Below are positions 17,290-26,006 of a stretch of DNA of 64,000 nucleotides, one piece after another. Each line of letters starts with the position of its first letter. The stretch's first letter is position 1. Location: NCBI GenBank assembly GCA_048270225.1, contig JBLWTG010000006.1:317034-381033 (forward strand). Direction: 5' to 3'. Source of the stretch: Allopusillimonas sp048270225 (GTDB lineage Bacteria; Pseudomonadota; Gammaproteobacteria; Burkholderiales; Burkholderiaceae_B). The notes under the pieces are model-generated. The model had not been told where the DNA came from. It searched no databases and saw only the letters and a list, made by a program, of their open reading frames with translations. The position numbers were made by a program, and so were the translations under genes.

Positions 17290-18822
17290 TCAGGCCCGCC
17301 GCTTCAGCCGGCGCAGAACGCGGGGAATGATCTGCGGAAGATCCTCGGAAATCAACCCAGGCCCGAACAGGCGGGCCGCTTCGCCGTGCATCCAGACCGC
17401 GGCGCAGGCCGCCAGAAAGGCATCCATGCCCTGGGCCAGCAAGCCCGCCACCATACCCGCCAGCACATCTCCAGTGCCGCCTGTGGCCAGCTCGGGAGGC
17501 GCGTTGGTATTGACGACGGCCCTGCCGTCGGGCGCGGCAATCACAGTGTCAGGCCCCTTGAGCACCACCACGGCACCGCTCTGGCGAGCCGCAGCAACAG
17601 CCCGCTCCAGCTTGCCGCCCTGCATCGGGAAAAGTCGGCTGAACTCGCCCTCGTGAGGCGTAAGCACGCAAGGCCCCTGAATGGCGGCAAACAGCGAGGG
17701 CGGATCAATGGAAAACACACTGATCGCATCGGCGTCGAGCACTACGGCACGGTCACCCGACAGCGCCTGCAATGCATGCTTGCGGGTCAGGTCGGAAATG
17801 CCGGCACCCGGCCCGATCGCCACGACATTGATGCGCGGATCGGCAAGAATGTCTTCCAGCGAGCCGTTTTCCTTGATGGGATGCACCATCACGCTGGTGA
17901 GCGCAGCGGCATACACTGACCAGGTTGCCATGGGCGCCGCAACAGTGACCAGCCCTGCGCCGGTACGGGCGCAGGCCGTTGCCGTCAACCGCGCAGCGCC
18001 TGTCATCAGGCGCCCGCCCACCACAAGCGCATGTCCTCTCTTGTACTTGTGCGTGTCTACAGACAGCCACGGATAGGCATGCAGCCAAAGCCGCGGCGTG
18101 TTTTCGAATACAGAAGGCGCGATGGAAGCCAGTACCGATGGCGCAATGCCGATTTCGGCCACGCAAACCTGGCCGCAGTGGCTGCGCCCGGGCTCGAGCA
18201 CATGGCCGGGCTTCTTGCGAAAAAAAGTGACCGTGCGCTGCGCAGCCAGCGCGGTGCCGTGAAGCTCGCCCGTCGCGCCATCCACGCCGCTGGGAATATC
18301 GACGGCGCACACCGGCAGACCCGTGCGGATCACGGCATCGAGCACCTCGGCGGCCTTGCCCTGGACCGGACGGGACAGTCCCGCACCGAATAAGGCATCG
18401 ATAACAAGCTCGGCGCCTTCGAGCACAGAGACTGACAGGGGTTCCACCGCGCCTTGCCAGAGCGCGGCCTGCGCAGCTGCGTCACCGCTCAGCAGTCGCA
18501 GGTCGCCCAACAGCCCGACCCGCACCGGCCAGCCTGCCGCCTGCAGATGCCTGGCGGCCACGAAGCCGTCGCCGCCGTTATTGCCCGGGCCGCACAACAC
18601 GGCCACGGCGCATCTGGACCAATGACGCTGCACCTCATTGGCGACAGCGGCCCCGGCGGCCTCCATCAGCGCGTTGCCAGAGCGCCCGCCCGCGATCGTG
18701 GCCTGATCCGCCGCCGACATCTGCGCCGGCGTCAGCAAGGCATCGGTGTAGGCGTCGTCAGAAAACGAATCGGCCCGGCCGCAGGGTGTTCGGCCCGGAC
18801 ATGCTGCTGTACTCATGCTCAT
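17290..18822 (-). CDS. nnr: Bifunctional NAD(P)H-hydrate epimerase / ADP-dependent dehydratase
   Basis: Repairs damaged NAD(P)H hydrates: the N-terminal YjeF_N domain epimerises the R/S hydrates and the C-terminal YjeF_C kinase-like domain removes water using ADP. About 510 residues. Visible motifs: GGRSGNALMEAAG and CGPGNNGGDGFVAARHL (epimerase); then IGPGAGIS, LTPHEGEFSRLFP and ATGGTGDVLAGMV (dehydratase). The start is 18822 or 18816 (two nearby ATG share one GGA). It diverges from the YadG gene across 85 bases. Confidence 0.92.
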   Translation of the reverse strand: MSMSTAACPGRTPCGRADSFSDDAYTDALLTPAQMSAADQATIAGGRSGNALMEAAGAAVANEVQRHWSRCAVAVLCGPGNNGGDGFVAARHLQAAGWPVRVGLLGDLRLLSGDAAAQAALWQGAVEPLSVSVLEGAELVIDALFGAGLSRPVQGKAAEVLDAVIRTGLPVCAVDIPSGVDGATGELHGTALAAQRTVTFFRKKPGHVLEPGRSHCGQVCVAEIGIAPSVLASIAPSVFENTPRLWLHAYPWLSVDTHKYKRGHALVVGGRLMTGAARLTATACARTGAGLVTVAAPMATWSVYAAALTSVMVHPIKENGSLEDILADPRINVVAIGPGAGISDLTRKHALQALSGDRAVVLDADAISVFSIDPPSLFAAIQGPCVLTPHEGEFSRLFPMQGGKLERAVAAARQSGAVVVLKGPDTVIAAPDGRAVVNTNAPPELATGGTGDVLAGMVAGLLAQGMDAFLAACAAVWMHGEAARLFGPGLISEDLPQIIPRVLRRLKRRA

Positions 18823-18907
18823 AGGTCCTGAGCCGGCGCGCCAAGGGGCGTCTGCACGGCTGTTGATGAATATGCTATTGTGCCGCAGAGCCAGAGGAAA
18901 ATCACTC

Positions 18908-19834
18908 ATGCAGCCAGTTATCTCCATCCAGGGCCTGGACAAAACCTACAGGTCCGGGTTCAAGGCGCTTCAGAACATCAACCTTGATATACAGCGGGGC
19001 GAGATTTTTGCCCTGCTCGGCCCCAATGGCGCCGGAAAAACCACCCTGATCAGCATTATCTGCGGCCTGGTCAACCCGTCAGCCGGCACCGTGCTGGCCG
19101 ATGGGCACGACATCATCACGGATTATCGCGCCGCGCGCGGCAAGATCGGGCTGGTGCCGCAAGAGCTCACGACCGATGCCTTCGAGACCGTCTGGGCCAC
19201 GGTCAGCTTCAGCCGCGGCCTGTTCGGCAGGGCGCCGGATCCGGCTTACATCGAAAAGGTGCTGCGTTCGCTATCGCTCTGGGACAAGCGGAACAATACG
19301 CTGATCACCCTGTCAGGCGGCATGAAACGGCGCGTGCTGATTGCCAAGGCGCTGGCGCACGAACCGCAGATATTGTTTCTGGACGAGCCCACCGCAGGCG
19401 TGGACGTCTCGCTGCGCAAAGACATGTGGGCGCTGGTGCGCACGCTGCGCGAGACAGGCGTCACCATCATCCTGACTACTCACTATATCGAAGAGGCCGA
19501 AGAAATGGCCGACCGCGTAGGGGTGATCAACCACGGTGAAATCATTCTCGTTGAGAACAAGGCCGAGCTGATGCGCAAGCTGGGCAAAAAACAGCTCATC
19601 CTGCAGTTGCGCCAGCCGCTTGAAGCATTGCCTGACTCGCTGAGCGCCTACCAGCTGACACTGGCGCCCGATGCCACGGAAATCACCTATACCTATGATG
19701 CCCAGCAGGACCACAACGACATCGCGGCGCTGTTCGTGGCGCTTGAGCGCGCCAATGTGCAGTTCTACGACCTGCGCACCACGCAGAGCTCGCTGGAGGA
19801 TATTTTTGTAAATCTGCTGCGGGCCCCTTCTTGA
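18908..19834 (+). CDS. yadG: ABC exporter ATP-binding protein, YadG-like
   Basis: 308 residues. Walker A GPNGAGKTT, Q-loop LVPQELTTDAFETV, signature LSGGMKRRVLIAKAL, Walker B ILFLDEPTAGVD and H-loop TTHYIEEAE. The C-terminal 80 residues resemble E. coli YadG. It pairs with the permease 38 bases downstream. The family is the ABC-2 exporters; the cargo is not known. Confidence 0.9.
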   Translation: MQPVISIQGLDKTYRSGFKALQNINLDIQRGEIFALLGPNGAGKTTLISIICGLVNPSAGTVLADGHDIITDYRAARGKIGLVPQELTTDAFETVWATVSFSRGLFGRAPDPAYIEKVLRSLSLWDKRNNTLITLSGGMKRRVLIAKALAHEPQILFLDEPTAGVDVSLRKDMWALVRTLRETGVTIILTTHYIEEAEEMADRVGVINHGEIILVENKAELMRKLGKKQLILQLRQPLEALPDSLSAYQLTLAPDATEITYTYDAQQDHNDIAALFVALERANVQFYDLRTTQSSLEDIFVNLLRAPS

Positions 19835-19872
19835 GCCCGACGTCCTCATAACCGTCTTCTGTGGAGCGACAG

Positions 19873-20634
19873 ATGAATTTTCACGCGATGCGCGCAATCT
19901 ATGTATTCGAAATGGCGCGCACCTGGCGCACGCTGCTGCAAAGCATCATCGCGCCGGTCATCTCAACCTCGCTGTATTTTGTGGTCTTCGGCGCCGCCAT
20001 CGGCAACCGCATCACAGAAATCGGCGGCATCAGCTACGGCGCGTTCATCGTACCTGGTCTGGTCATGCTGTCGCTGCTGACACAAAGCATTTCCAATGCG
20101 TCGTTCGGGATTTATTTTCCAAAGTTCACCGGCACCATCTACGAAATCCTCTCCGCACCGCTCTCGTACCTGGAAATCACCATCGCCTATGTCGGCGCCG
20201 CCGCCACCAAATCCCTGATTCTGGCAGCCATCATACTGATCACCGCCGAGTTCTTTGTGCCGCTGCATATCGACCACCCGGTATGGATGCTGGGCTTTCT
20301 GATCCTGACCTCACTCACCTTCAGCCTGTTCGGCTTCATCATCGGCATCTGGGCCGACGGCTTCGAAAAGCTGCAACTGGTGCCATTGCTGATCGTCACA
20401 CCATTGACCTTCCTGGGCGGCAGCTTTTATTCAATTGATATGCTGCCCCCATTCTGGCAAAAAGTGACGCTGCTCAATCCGGTGGTCTACCTGATCAGCG
20501 GCTTTCGCTGGAGTTTTTTCGGCGTCGCCGACGTAAGCCTGACGATCAGCCTGGCCATGACCGTGTTTTTCCTGCTCGTGTGCGTCGGACTGGTCGGCTG
20601 GATATTCAAGACCGGCTACCGGCTCAAGGCCTAG
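19873..20634 (+). CDS. yadH: ABC-2 type permease, YadH-like
   Basis: 253 residues, six hydrophobic segments, with the ABC-2 signature LTFLGGSFYSIDMLPPFWQ. The ATG at 19873 has GGAG 7 bases upstream; a GTG at 19861 overlaps that site and is rejected. Partner of the ATPase before it. Its stop overlaps the end of the convergent yajQ gene by 4 bases. Confidence 0.9.
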   Translation: MNFHAMRAIYVFEMARTWRTLLQSIIAPVISTSLYFVVFGAAIGNRITEIGGISYGAFIVPGLVMLSLLTQSISNASFGIYFPKFTGTIYEILSAPLSYLEITIAYVGAAATKSLILAAIILITAEFFVPLHIDHPVWMLGFLILTSLTFSLFGFIIGIWADGFEKLQLVPLLIVTPLTFLGGSFYSIDMLPPFWQKVTLLNPVVYLISGFRWSFFGVADVSLTISLAMTVFFLLVCVGLVGWIFKTGYRLKA

Positions 20635-21113
20635 TCCCTGAAGTTGTTGTACTGCAAAGGCAGTTCAACGTCTGTCTTTCGCAGCAGGGCCATGGCCGCC
20701 TGCAGATCATCGCGCTTCTTGCCGCTTACGCGCAGCTTTTCGCCGTTGATCTGCGCCTCGACCTTGAGCTTGGCCGCCTTGAGCGCGGCAATCAGTTTCT
20801 TGGAAACCGCCTGCTCTATGCCCTGACGCACCGTGACCTTGCGACGGGCCCCGGACAGGTTTTCCAATGGCTCGCCAATCTCCAGGCAACGAACATCGAT
20901 ACTACGCGCCGACAGGCGCGCGCGCAGTATATCCAGCATCTGGTTGAGCTGAAACACGCTGGGCGCGGACTGCGTCACGACATAGCCTTCGAGCTCAAAG
21001 CTGGCATCCAGACCCTTGAAGTCGAAACGGGTGGAAAGCTCACGATTGGCCTGATCGACGGCATTGCTCAACTCATGCTTGTCGACTTCGGAAACAACAT
21101 CAAACGAAGGCAT
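20631..21113 (-). CDS. yajQ: YajQ family nucleotide-binding protein
   Basis: 160 residues, full length for UPF0234/YajQ. Starts MPSFDVVSEVDKHEL, with RFDFKGLDA and ends PLQYNNFRD. Family members bind nucleotides, and a Xanthomonas homologue binds cyclic di-GMP. GGAGGG sits 3 bases before the ATG. Convergent with yadH (4-base overlap) and downstream of the acyl-CoA synthetase on the same strand. Confidence 0.95.
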   Translation of the reverse strand: MPSFDVVSEVDKHELSNAVDQANRELSTRFDFKGLDASFELEGYVVTQSAPSVFQLNQMLDILRARLSARSIDVRCLEIGEPLENLSGARRKVTVRQGIEQAVSKKLIAALKAAKLKVEAQINGEKLRVSGKKRDDLQAAMALLRKTDVELPLQYNNFRD

Positions 21114-21137
21114 GTACCCTCCAGAAAAGTTAAAAAA

Positions 21138-22799
21138 TCACTGCGTCGGAGCTTCTTCCAGAGCCTCGGCCTGCTTGCGCAGCGCGAATTTCTGGATTTT
21201 CCCCGTCGATGTCTTGGGCAGCTCGCAAAACACCACCGTCTTGGGCGCCTTGAAGCTGGCCATATGCTTCTTGCAATGCGCGATGATCTCCTCGGCGCTG
21301 ACCTCCGAGCCCTCCTTGAGCTCGATGAAGGCGCAGGGCGTTTCACCCCAGCGCGCATCGGGCCGCGCCACGACCGCTGCCGCAAGCACCTGAGGATGAC
21401 GATACAGCACATCCTCTACCTCGATGGAGGAAATATTTTCGCCACCCGAGATAATGATGTCCTTGCTGCGATCCTTGATTTTGACATAGCCGTCCGGATC
21501 CATCACCGCCAGGTCGCCGCTGTGAAACCAGCCGCCGCTCAGGGCGTCTTCGGTCGCTTTGGGATTCTTGAGGTAGCCTTTCATGGCAATGTTGCCGCGG
21601 AACATGATCTCGCCCATGGTTTCGCCATCGGCCGGAACCGGCAGCATGGTTTCCGGGTTCATCACACTGATGCCGCGCTCGAGATGGTAGGTTACGCCCT
21701 GCCGGGAATTGAGACGGGCGCGCTCGCCAATGTCCAGGTCGTTCCAGGCTTCGTGCTTGGCACACACCGTGGCCGGGCCGTAGACCTCAGTCAGACCATA
21801 GACATGCAGCAGATCAAAACCCATGCGCTCCATGCCTTCTATCATCGAAGCAGGTGGCGCCGCACCCGCCACCATGGCCTTTACGCCGGGCTGGATGCCT
21901 TCCTTCATGGCATCCGGCGCGTTCACCAGCAGACTGTGGACAATGGGCGCACCGCAATAATGACTGACGCCGTGCTCGCGTATTGCATCCAGGATGGCCT
22001 TGGCCTCAATTTTGCGCAAACAGACATTGACGCCGGCGCGCGCGGCAACCGCCCACGGGAAGCACCAGCCATTGCAGTGAAACATGGGCAGCGTCCAAAG
22101 ATAGACGGCATGTTTGGGCATGTCCCATTCGAGAATATTGGAAATCGCCGCTGTTGCCGCGCCGCGATGGTGATACACCACACCCTTGGGGTTGCCCGTC
22201 GTACCGCTGGTGTAGTTCAGCGCAATGGCATCCCACTCATCAGCCGGAAGCTCCCAGGCAAACGCCGGATCGCCACCTGCCAGAAATGCCTCGTATTCGA
22301 TACTGCCGATCGGCTGGTTGTCGCCTTCGTACAGCGTATCGACAACATCAATCACCGTAACCGGCGTTTGCGTCTTGCGCAGCTCAAGCGCTTTGCGCAT
22401 GACCGGGGCAAATTCGGTGTCGACGATCACAGCCCTGGATTCACCATGATCGAGCATGAAGGCGATCATTTCGGCGTCCAGCCGGGTATTGAGCGCATTG
22501 AGCACGGCACCCAGCATGGGAATGCCGAAATGCGCCTCCACCATGGGCGGTGTGTTGGGCAGCATGACGGCAACGGTATCGCCCTTGCCTATGCCTGCGC
22601 CGGCCAGCGCGCTGGCCAGCCGGCGACAGCGGCTATAGACCTCGGACCAACTGCGGCGCAATGCCGATGGCCCCGATCCATGGATAACAGCCAGACGGTC
22701 CGGATAGACCTGGGCGCTGCGTTCAATAAACGACAAAGGGGAAATAGCGGCGTAATTGGCAGGTGTCTGTGGCAGATCCTGGTCGAAAATGCTGGGCAT
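21138..22799 (-). CDS. Acyl-CoA synthetase (AMP-forming)
   Basis: 553 residues of the adenylate-forming family: P-loop-like YTSGTTGNPKGVVYHHRG, VYGLTEVYGP, GWFHSGDLAVMDPDG and the C-terminal lysine motif PKTSTGKIQK. Closest in look to AlkK-type medium-chain fatty acyl-CoA ligases; chain length cannot be fixed by sequence. The ATG at 22799 has GGAG 6 bases upstream. The longer open frame back to 22931 lacks a ribosome site. The 195 bases upstream (22800-22994) show no gene. Confidence 0.88.
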   Translation of the reverse strand: MPSIFDQDLPQTPANYAAISPLSFIERSAQVYPDRLAVIHGSGPSALRRSWSEVYSRCRRLASALAGAGIGKGDTVAVMLPNTPPMVEAHFGIPMLGAVLNALNTRLDAEMIAFMLDHGESRAVIVDTEFAPVMRKALELRKTQTPVTVIDVVDTLYEGDNQPIGSIEYEAFLAGGDPAFAWELPADEWDAIALNYTSGTTGNPKGVVYHHRGAATAAISNILEWDMPKHAVYLWTLPMFHCNGWCFPWAVAARAGVNVCLRKIEAKAILDAIREHGVSHYCGAPIVHSLLVNAPDAMKEGIQPGVKAMVAGAAPPASMIEGMERMGFDLLHVYGLTEVYGPATVCAKHEAWNDLDIGERARLNSRQGVTYHLERGISVMNPETMLPVPADGETMGEIMFRGNIAMKGYLKNPKATEDALSGGWFHSGDLAVMDPDGYVKIKDRSKDIIISGGENISSIEVEDVLYRHPQVLAAAVVARPDARWGETPCAFIELKEGSEVSAEEIIAHCKKHMASFKAPKTVVFCELPKTSTGKIQKFALRKQAEALEEAPTQ

Positions 22800-22994
22800 G
22801 TATGTCTCCTGAATAGTAGGAAAATGATAGCCTTCCGACGGAAAATCTGCCAGTGTTACCGGACGCCGCGCAACGTTAATCGATATATTGTGAGAATTTT
22901 CCAGACAACACCACGGCATACGCGCTCCCACTCATCGGCGCATGCGCCATGCTGGCGCACTGCAGACCGGCTGTGATGACGCCACGACGGCCGG

Positions 22995-23912
22995 CTAGGA
23001 GCCTGCCCTGCCCGCGCGGCCAAGGCGACCCAGCATGGAGAACGTCCAGCCCTGGCGCATAGCCCATGCCGCGAACAGGATCAGCACCACGCCCAGCCAC
23101 TGCAGCCATGTCAGACGATGGCTGAACGCGACCCAATCCACCAGGATCGCGACGATGGGATAGATAAAGGATAAGGCGCCAGTGAGCGCCGTAGGCAGGC
23201 GCTGTATCGCGCTGTACAGCAGCACATACACAAGCCCGGTGTGCACCACACCCATGGCAACCAGGCTTATCCACGCAGATGCCGGCAACGACATGCCTGC
23301 ACCGATCCGCGCAAACGGCGCCAGCAACAGCACTCCCGTACAGACCTGAATCAGCGCGATCAGATGCGGCGGCGTGCCCGCCAGGCGCTTGACCAGCAGC
23401 GCCGCCACGGCATACAGCAAAGCCGCGCCCAAGGCCAGCGCAACGCCGTATAAATAATGACCCGCTCCATAAACAGGCCCGCCATGGTCCTGGGTAATGG
23501 CCAGCACCCCCAGAAAGGCAAGCAACAGCCAGGCCATCTTTGCGCAGGTAATACGTTCTCCAAGAAACAGCGCGCCCAGCCCCACCAGCATGAAGGGCTG
23601 CATGTTATAGACCGCTGTGGCAATGCCGATGGAAGCGCGCGAATATGCCGCGAACAGCAACACCCAATTGCCGACGATGGCCAGGCCGCTGACCACCGCC
23701 CACGCAAAGCCTGCCGGCGTGATGACTCCAGGGCGCAACATGCCCATGAATGCACAAATTGCCAGCAGGGTAAGGGCGCCGAAGACGCAGCGCCAGAACA
23801 CGACATCCAGCACGGGCTGGCCCGACATCAGCACAAACCAGCCTATGGTTCCCGATATCAACATGGCGACAGCCATCTCGATAGAACCTCTGCGGATGTC
23901 GGCGCCGTTCAA
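22995..23912 (-). CDS. EamA/DMT family transporter
   Basis: 305 residues with ten hydrophobic segments in two EamA halves. Features include SGTIGWFVLMSG in the first helix and ALSFIYPIVAILVDW in the second half. Likely a metabolite or amino-acid exporter; substrate unknown. The start is TTG at 23912 with GAGG 8 bases upstream; a downstream ATG (23876) has no ribosome site. Confidence 0.85.
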   Translation of the reverse strand: MNGADIRRGSIEMAVAMLISGTIGWFVLMSGQPVLDVVFWRCVFGALTLLAICAFMGMLRPGVITPAGFAWAVVSGLAIVGNWVLLFAAYSRASIGIATAVYNMQPFMLVGLGALFLGERITCAKMAWLLLAFLGVLAITQDHGGPVYGAGHYLYGVALALGAALLYAVAALLVKRLAGTPPHLIALIQVCTGVLLLAPFARIGAGMSLPASAWISLVAMGVVHTGLVYVLLYSAIQRLPTALTGALSFIYPIVAILVDWVAFSHRLTWLQWLGVVLILFAAWAMRQGWTFSMLGRLGRAGRAGS

Positions 23913-23941
23913 GGCCTGATCCTCTGGATAATCAGCAAGAT

Positions 23942-24421
23942 CTAGTCCGGGCTGGCCGCATTCTCAACCTGAGGCGTTTCCGTTACCGTGTATTTGCCGT
24001 CTTTTCTGAAGTTGGCATCCTGCATTTCGCTGTTGCACTGCGAACTGCCATAAAACACAACCTTGCCGGCATGCGCCACAATGACAGCACCTTCTTGCGC
24101 CGAATACACTGAAGGAAACTCGTAACAGGTATAGCCGTAGGCATTGCCCGATTTTATTTTCGGCGGTTCGCCGATCTGGTCCAGCACCGGCTGCACGTCC
24201 TGGCCGATTTCTATGGAGTTCATGACGGTCTGCAGTCTTTTCTGTCTTTCTACAGCGGCCGTAGACGCTGCAGGGTCTACCCCAAGCGTCGTCCGGGCAG
24301 CGTTATAGCCGGCCTCGGCCACCTGACCTGCCATCATGGGGGAACAGCCTGCCAGTACCGCCAAGCCGGCGCCGCTTACCGCCAGAGTGAAAGCTTCGAG
24401 CCACTTGCGATTTTTCTTCAT
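23942..24421 (-). CDS. Small lipoprotein of unknown function
   Basis: 159 residues. Lipoprotein signal MKKNRKWL...VLAGC, then a central stretch IEIGQDVQPVLDQIGEPPK that resembles the start of SmpA/OmlA (BamE-like) repeats, and YGYTCYEFPS. Two further Cys occur in the mature part. The ATG at 24421 has GAGG about 7 bases upstream. Function not recognised; a BamE-like small lipoprotein fold is only a suggestion. Confidence 0.65.
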   Translation of the reverse strand: MKKNRKWLEAFTLAVSGAGLAVLAGCSPMMAGQVAEAGYNAARTTLGVDPAASTAAVERQKRLQTVMNSIEIGQDVQPVLDQIGEPPKIKSGNAYGYTCYEFPSVYSAQEGAVIVAHAGKVVFYGSSQCNSEMQDANFRKDGKYTVTETPQVENAASPD

Positions 24422-24608
24422 ATAAGCCTCGCTCAGGCGGGCCATGCGTTCCGCGGTATCGGGATTTCGATGCCGCTGCGCCCAGGCCTGCCTTTCAGGG
24501 GCCCCCTCTTGAATGCGGGGGCGCTGGTAAAGTCGCTTCAGGCATCATAACGCATCGAACTGGCTGAAACGCTCTCGCTTATTTCAGGGCTAAACGGCGC
24601 GCGGCGCC

Positions 24609-24899
24609 CTAGCCGCAATGCACCCGCACCACAACATCATAGGAATCGAGCTGCAGATTCAGGCGATCGGCGCGGTACTCACGTGTAATGACCTGACCCG
24701 GACGCAGCACGCGAACCGTGTTTGCACCGCTCAACTGCTTTGCCTTTTGCTCCAGCTCGGCAGAAACGTGGTGACCCGGTATCGGGCTGGTCCTGTCCGT
24801 GCTGCAGACTCCGGGTGTGGCTGCAGGTGCAGGCTGTTCAAGGCTGACACAGGCCCCAAGGCCGGACAGGATGAGGGTTACGAACAAAATGCGAAACAT
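24609..24899 (-). CDS. Lipoprotein with I78 peptidase-inhibitor domain
   Basis: 96 residues. Lipoprotein signal ending LGACVSL, then a region matching the I78 inhibitor family: VLRPGQVITREYRADRLNL and a C-terminal VVRVHCG. Family members inhibit serine proteases; here it would sit at the outer membrane or periplasm. AGGAG sits 6 bases before the ATG. A GGCGC/GCGCC hairpin (24596-24608) directly follows the stop and may help end transcription. The domain call rests on the PG..TREYRxDRLN pattern. Confidence 0.7.
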   Translation of the reverse strand: MFRILFVTLILSGLGACVSLEQPAPAATPGVCSTDRTSPIPGHHVSAELEQKAKQLSGANTVRVLRPGQVITREYRADRLNLQLDSYDVVVRVHCG

Positions 24900-24952
24900 G
24901 GGAGCTCCTTGTTTGAACCTGCCATCATGGTAAGCCAGACACACAGCCCTGG

Positions 24953-25666
24953 CTATGACTTCCCGCCTATCGTCCTGATACGCTTGCGTGGCGCCGTGGC
25001 AGCAGGCGCGGCTTGGGCGGGCGTGGCAGGCACGCGCCACAGATACCAGGCAGCCACCGTCCGGTACGGGCTCCAGGCCTGCCCTATTTCATGCAATTGC
25101 TTCGGTGTTGGCGCTTTGTCCAGCCCTTTGAAGCGACGATACCCTTCGCGAACCGCCAGATCGTCAACCGGCAGGATATCGGAACGCTCCAGAGAATAGA
25201 TCAGGAACATTTCCACTGTCCAGCGCCCTACTCCCTGCAAGGAAACCAGGCGTTCTATCAGTGCTTCGTTGCTCAGTCCAAGAGCTTGCTCAAGCGACGG
25301 CACAATGCCGTCTTGCGTGGCCTGCGCAATGCCTCGTATGGAGAGGAGCTTGGCATTGGACAGGCCGCAGGCGCGCTGTTGCTCCGGATCACTGGCCAGC
25401 ATTTGTGCAGGTGAAGGAAATGCCGCTTCGGGATACAAGGCCAACAGCCGCGCCAAAATGGCCTCGGCAGCCCTTGCATGCAACTGCTGATAGATAACTG
25501 CGCGCACCAACGCTTCGTAGGGCTCCCGCCCTGGTCTGGATTCGTGCAGACAGGGGCCTATCGCCTTGATGTGGCGCGCCCAATCAGCATCCAGCGCCGT
25601 CAGAAATTTGACGGCACGGCGATAGGCCTGGGGAGAAAGATCGGCAACAATCGGCATGGCAACCAT
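24953..25666 (-). CDS. DNA-3-methyladenine glycosylase II, AlkA/Mag-like
   Basis: Base-excision repair enzyme removing alkylated purines. 237 residues, without the N-terminal domain of E. coli AlkA. HhH-GPD motif LVSLQGVGRWTVEMFLIYSL with the catalytic Asp in PVDDLAVREG. The C-terminal Ala/Pro/Arg tail is low-complexity. A second in-frame ATG lies three codons downstream. Confidence 0.87.
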   Translation of the reverse strand: MVAMPIVADLSPQAYRRAVKFLTALDADWARHIKAIGPCLHESRPGREPYEALVRAVIYQQLHARAAEAILARLLALYPEAAFPSPAQMLASDPEQQRACGLSNAKLLSIRGIAQATQDGIVPSLEQALGLSNEALIERLVSLQGVGRWTVEMFLIYSLERSDILPVDDLAVREGYRRFKGLDKAPTPKQLHEIGQAWSPYRTVAAWYLWRVPATPAQAAPAATAPRKRIRTIGGKS

Positions 25667-25688
25667 GAGCGCATCTTCCGGATGAACC

Positions 25689-25892
25689 TCAGTTCAGCGC
25701 CGCCTTGGCGGCTTCCGCCGCAGTGAGGCCATCGTAGAACATGTCGGTAAACCACTCGGCTTCGTCCTCGATGTGCTGCTGGGCCTCATCCCGCGTAGCG
25801 CCGGCCTCTACAAACAGATCCTCTACTTCGATGCACCATTGGATCAACGCGACTTCGTCGGGATCCGGTTCTTGACCGTTCTTGGTAGACAT
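25689..25892 (-). CDS. Conserved hypothetical small acidic protein
   Basis: 67 residues, strongly acidic, predicted helical (VALIQWCIEVEDLFVEAGATRDEAQQ). One Cys. No known domain. It lies 22 bases upstream of the AlkA-like gene on the same strand and may share its transcript. Coding is supported by regular codon use and an ATG start, but the ribosome site is weak (GGAA). Confidence 0.6.
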   Translation of the reverse strand: MSTKNGQEPDPDEVALIQWCIEVEDLFVEAGATRDEAQQHIEDEAEWFTDMFYDGLTAAEAAKAALN

Positions 25893-26006
25893 GATGTGAA
25901 TTCCATTCAGATGATCCGCGCATCATAGCGCATCGGATCAGTAGCCGTATGGCGCCGGGCGCACCTGGCCATTTGCCTGGCCTGCCCGCCTCAAGGGCGG
26001 GTGCGA

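Noticed and set aside
20580..22976. A 798-codon open frame on the plus strand
   Set aside because: It lies antisense to yajQ and the acyl-CoA synthetase, has no recognisable motif, and such shadows are common in GC-rich genes with this codon use.
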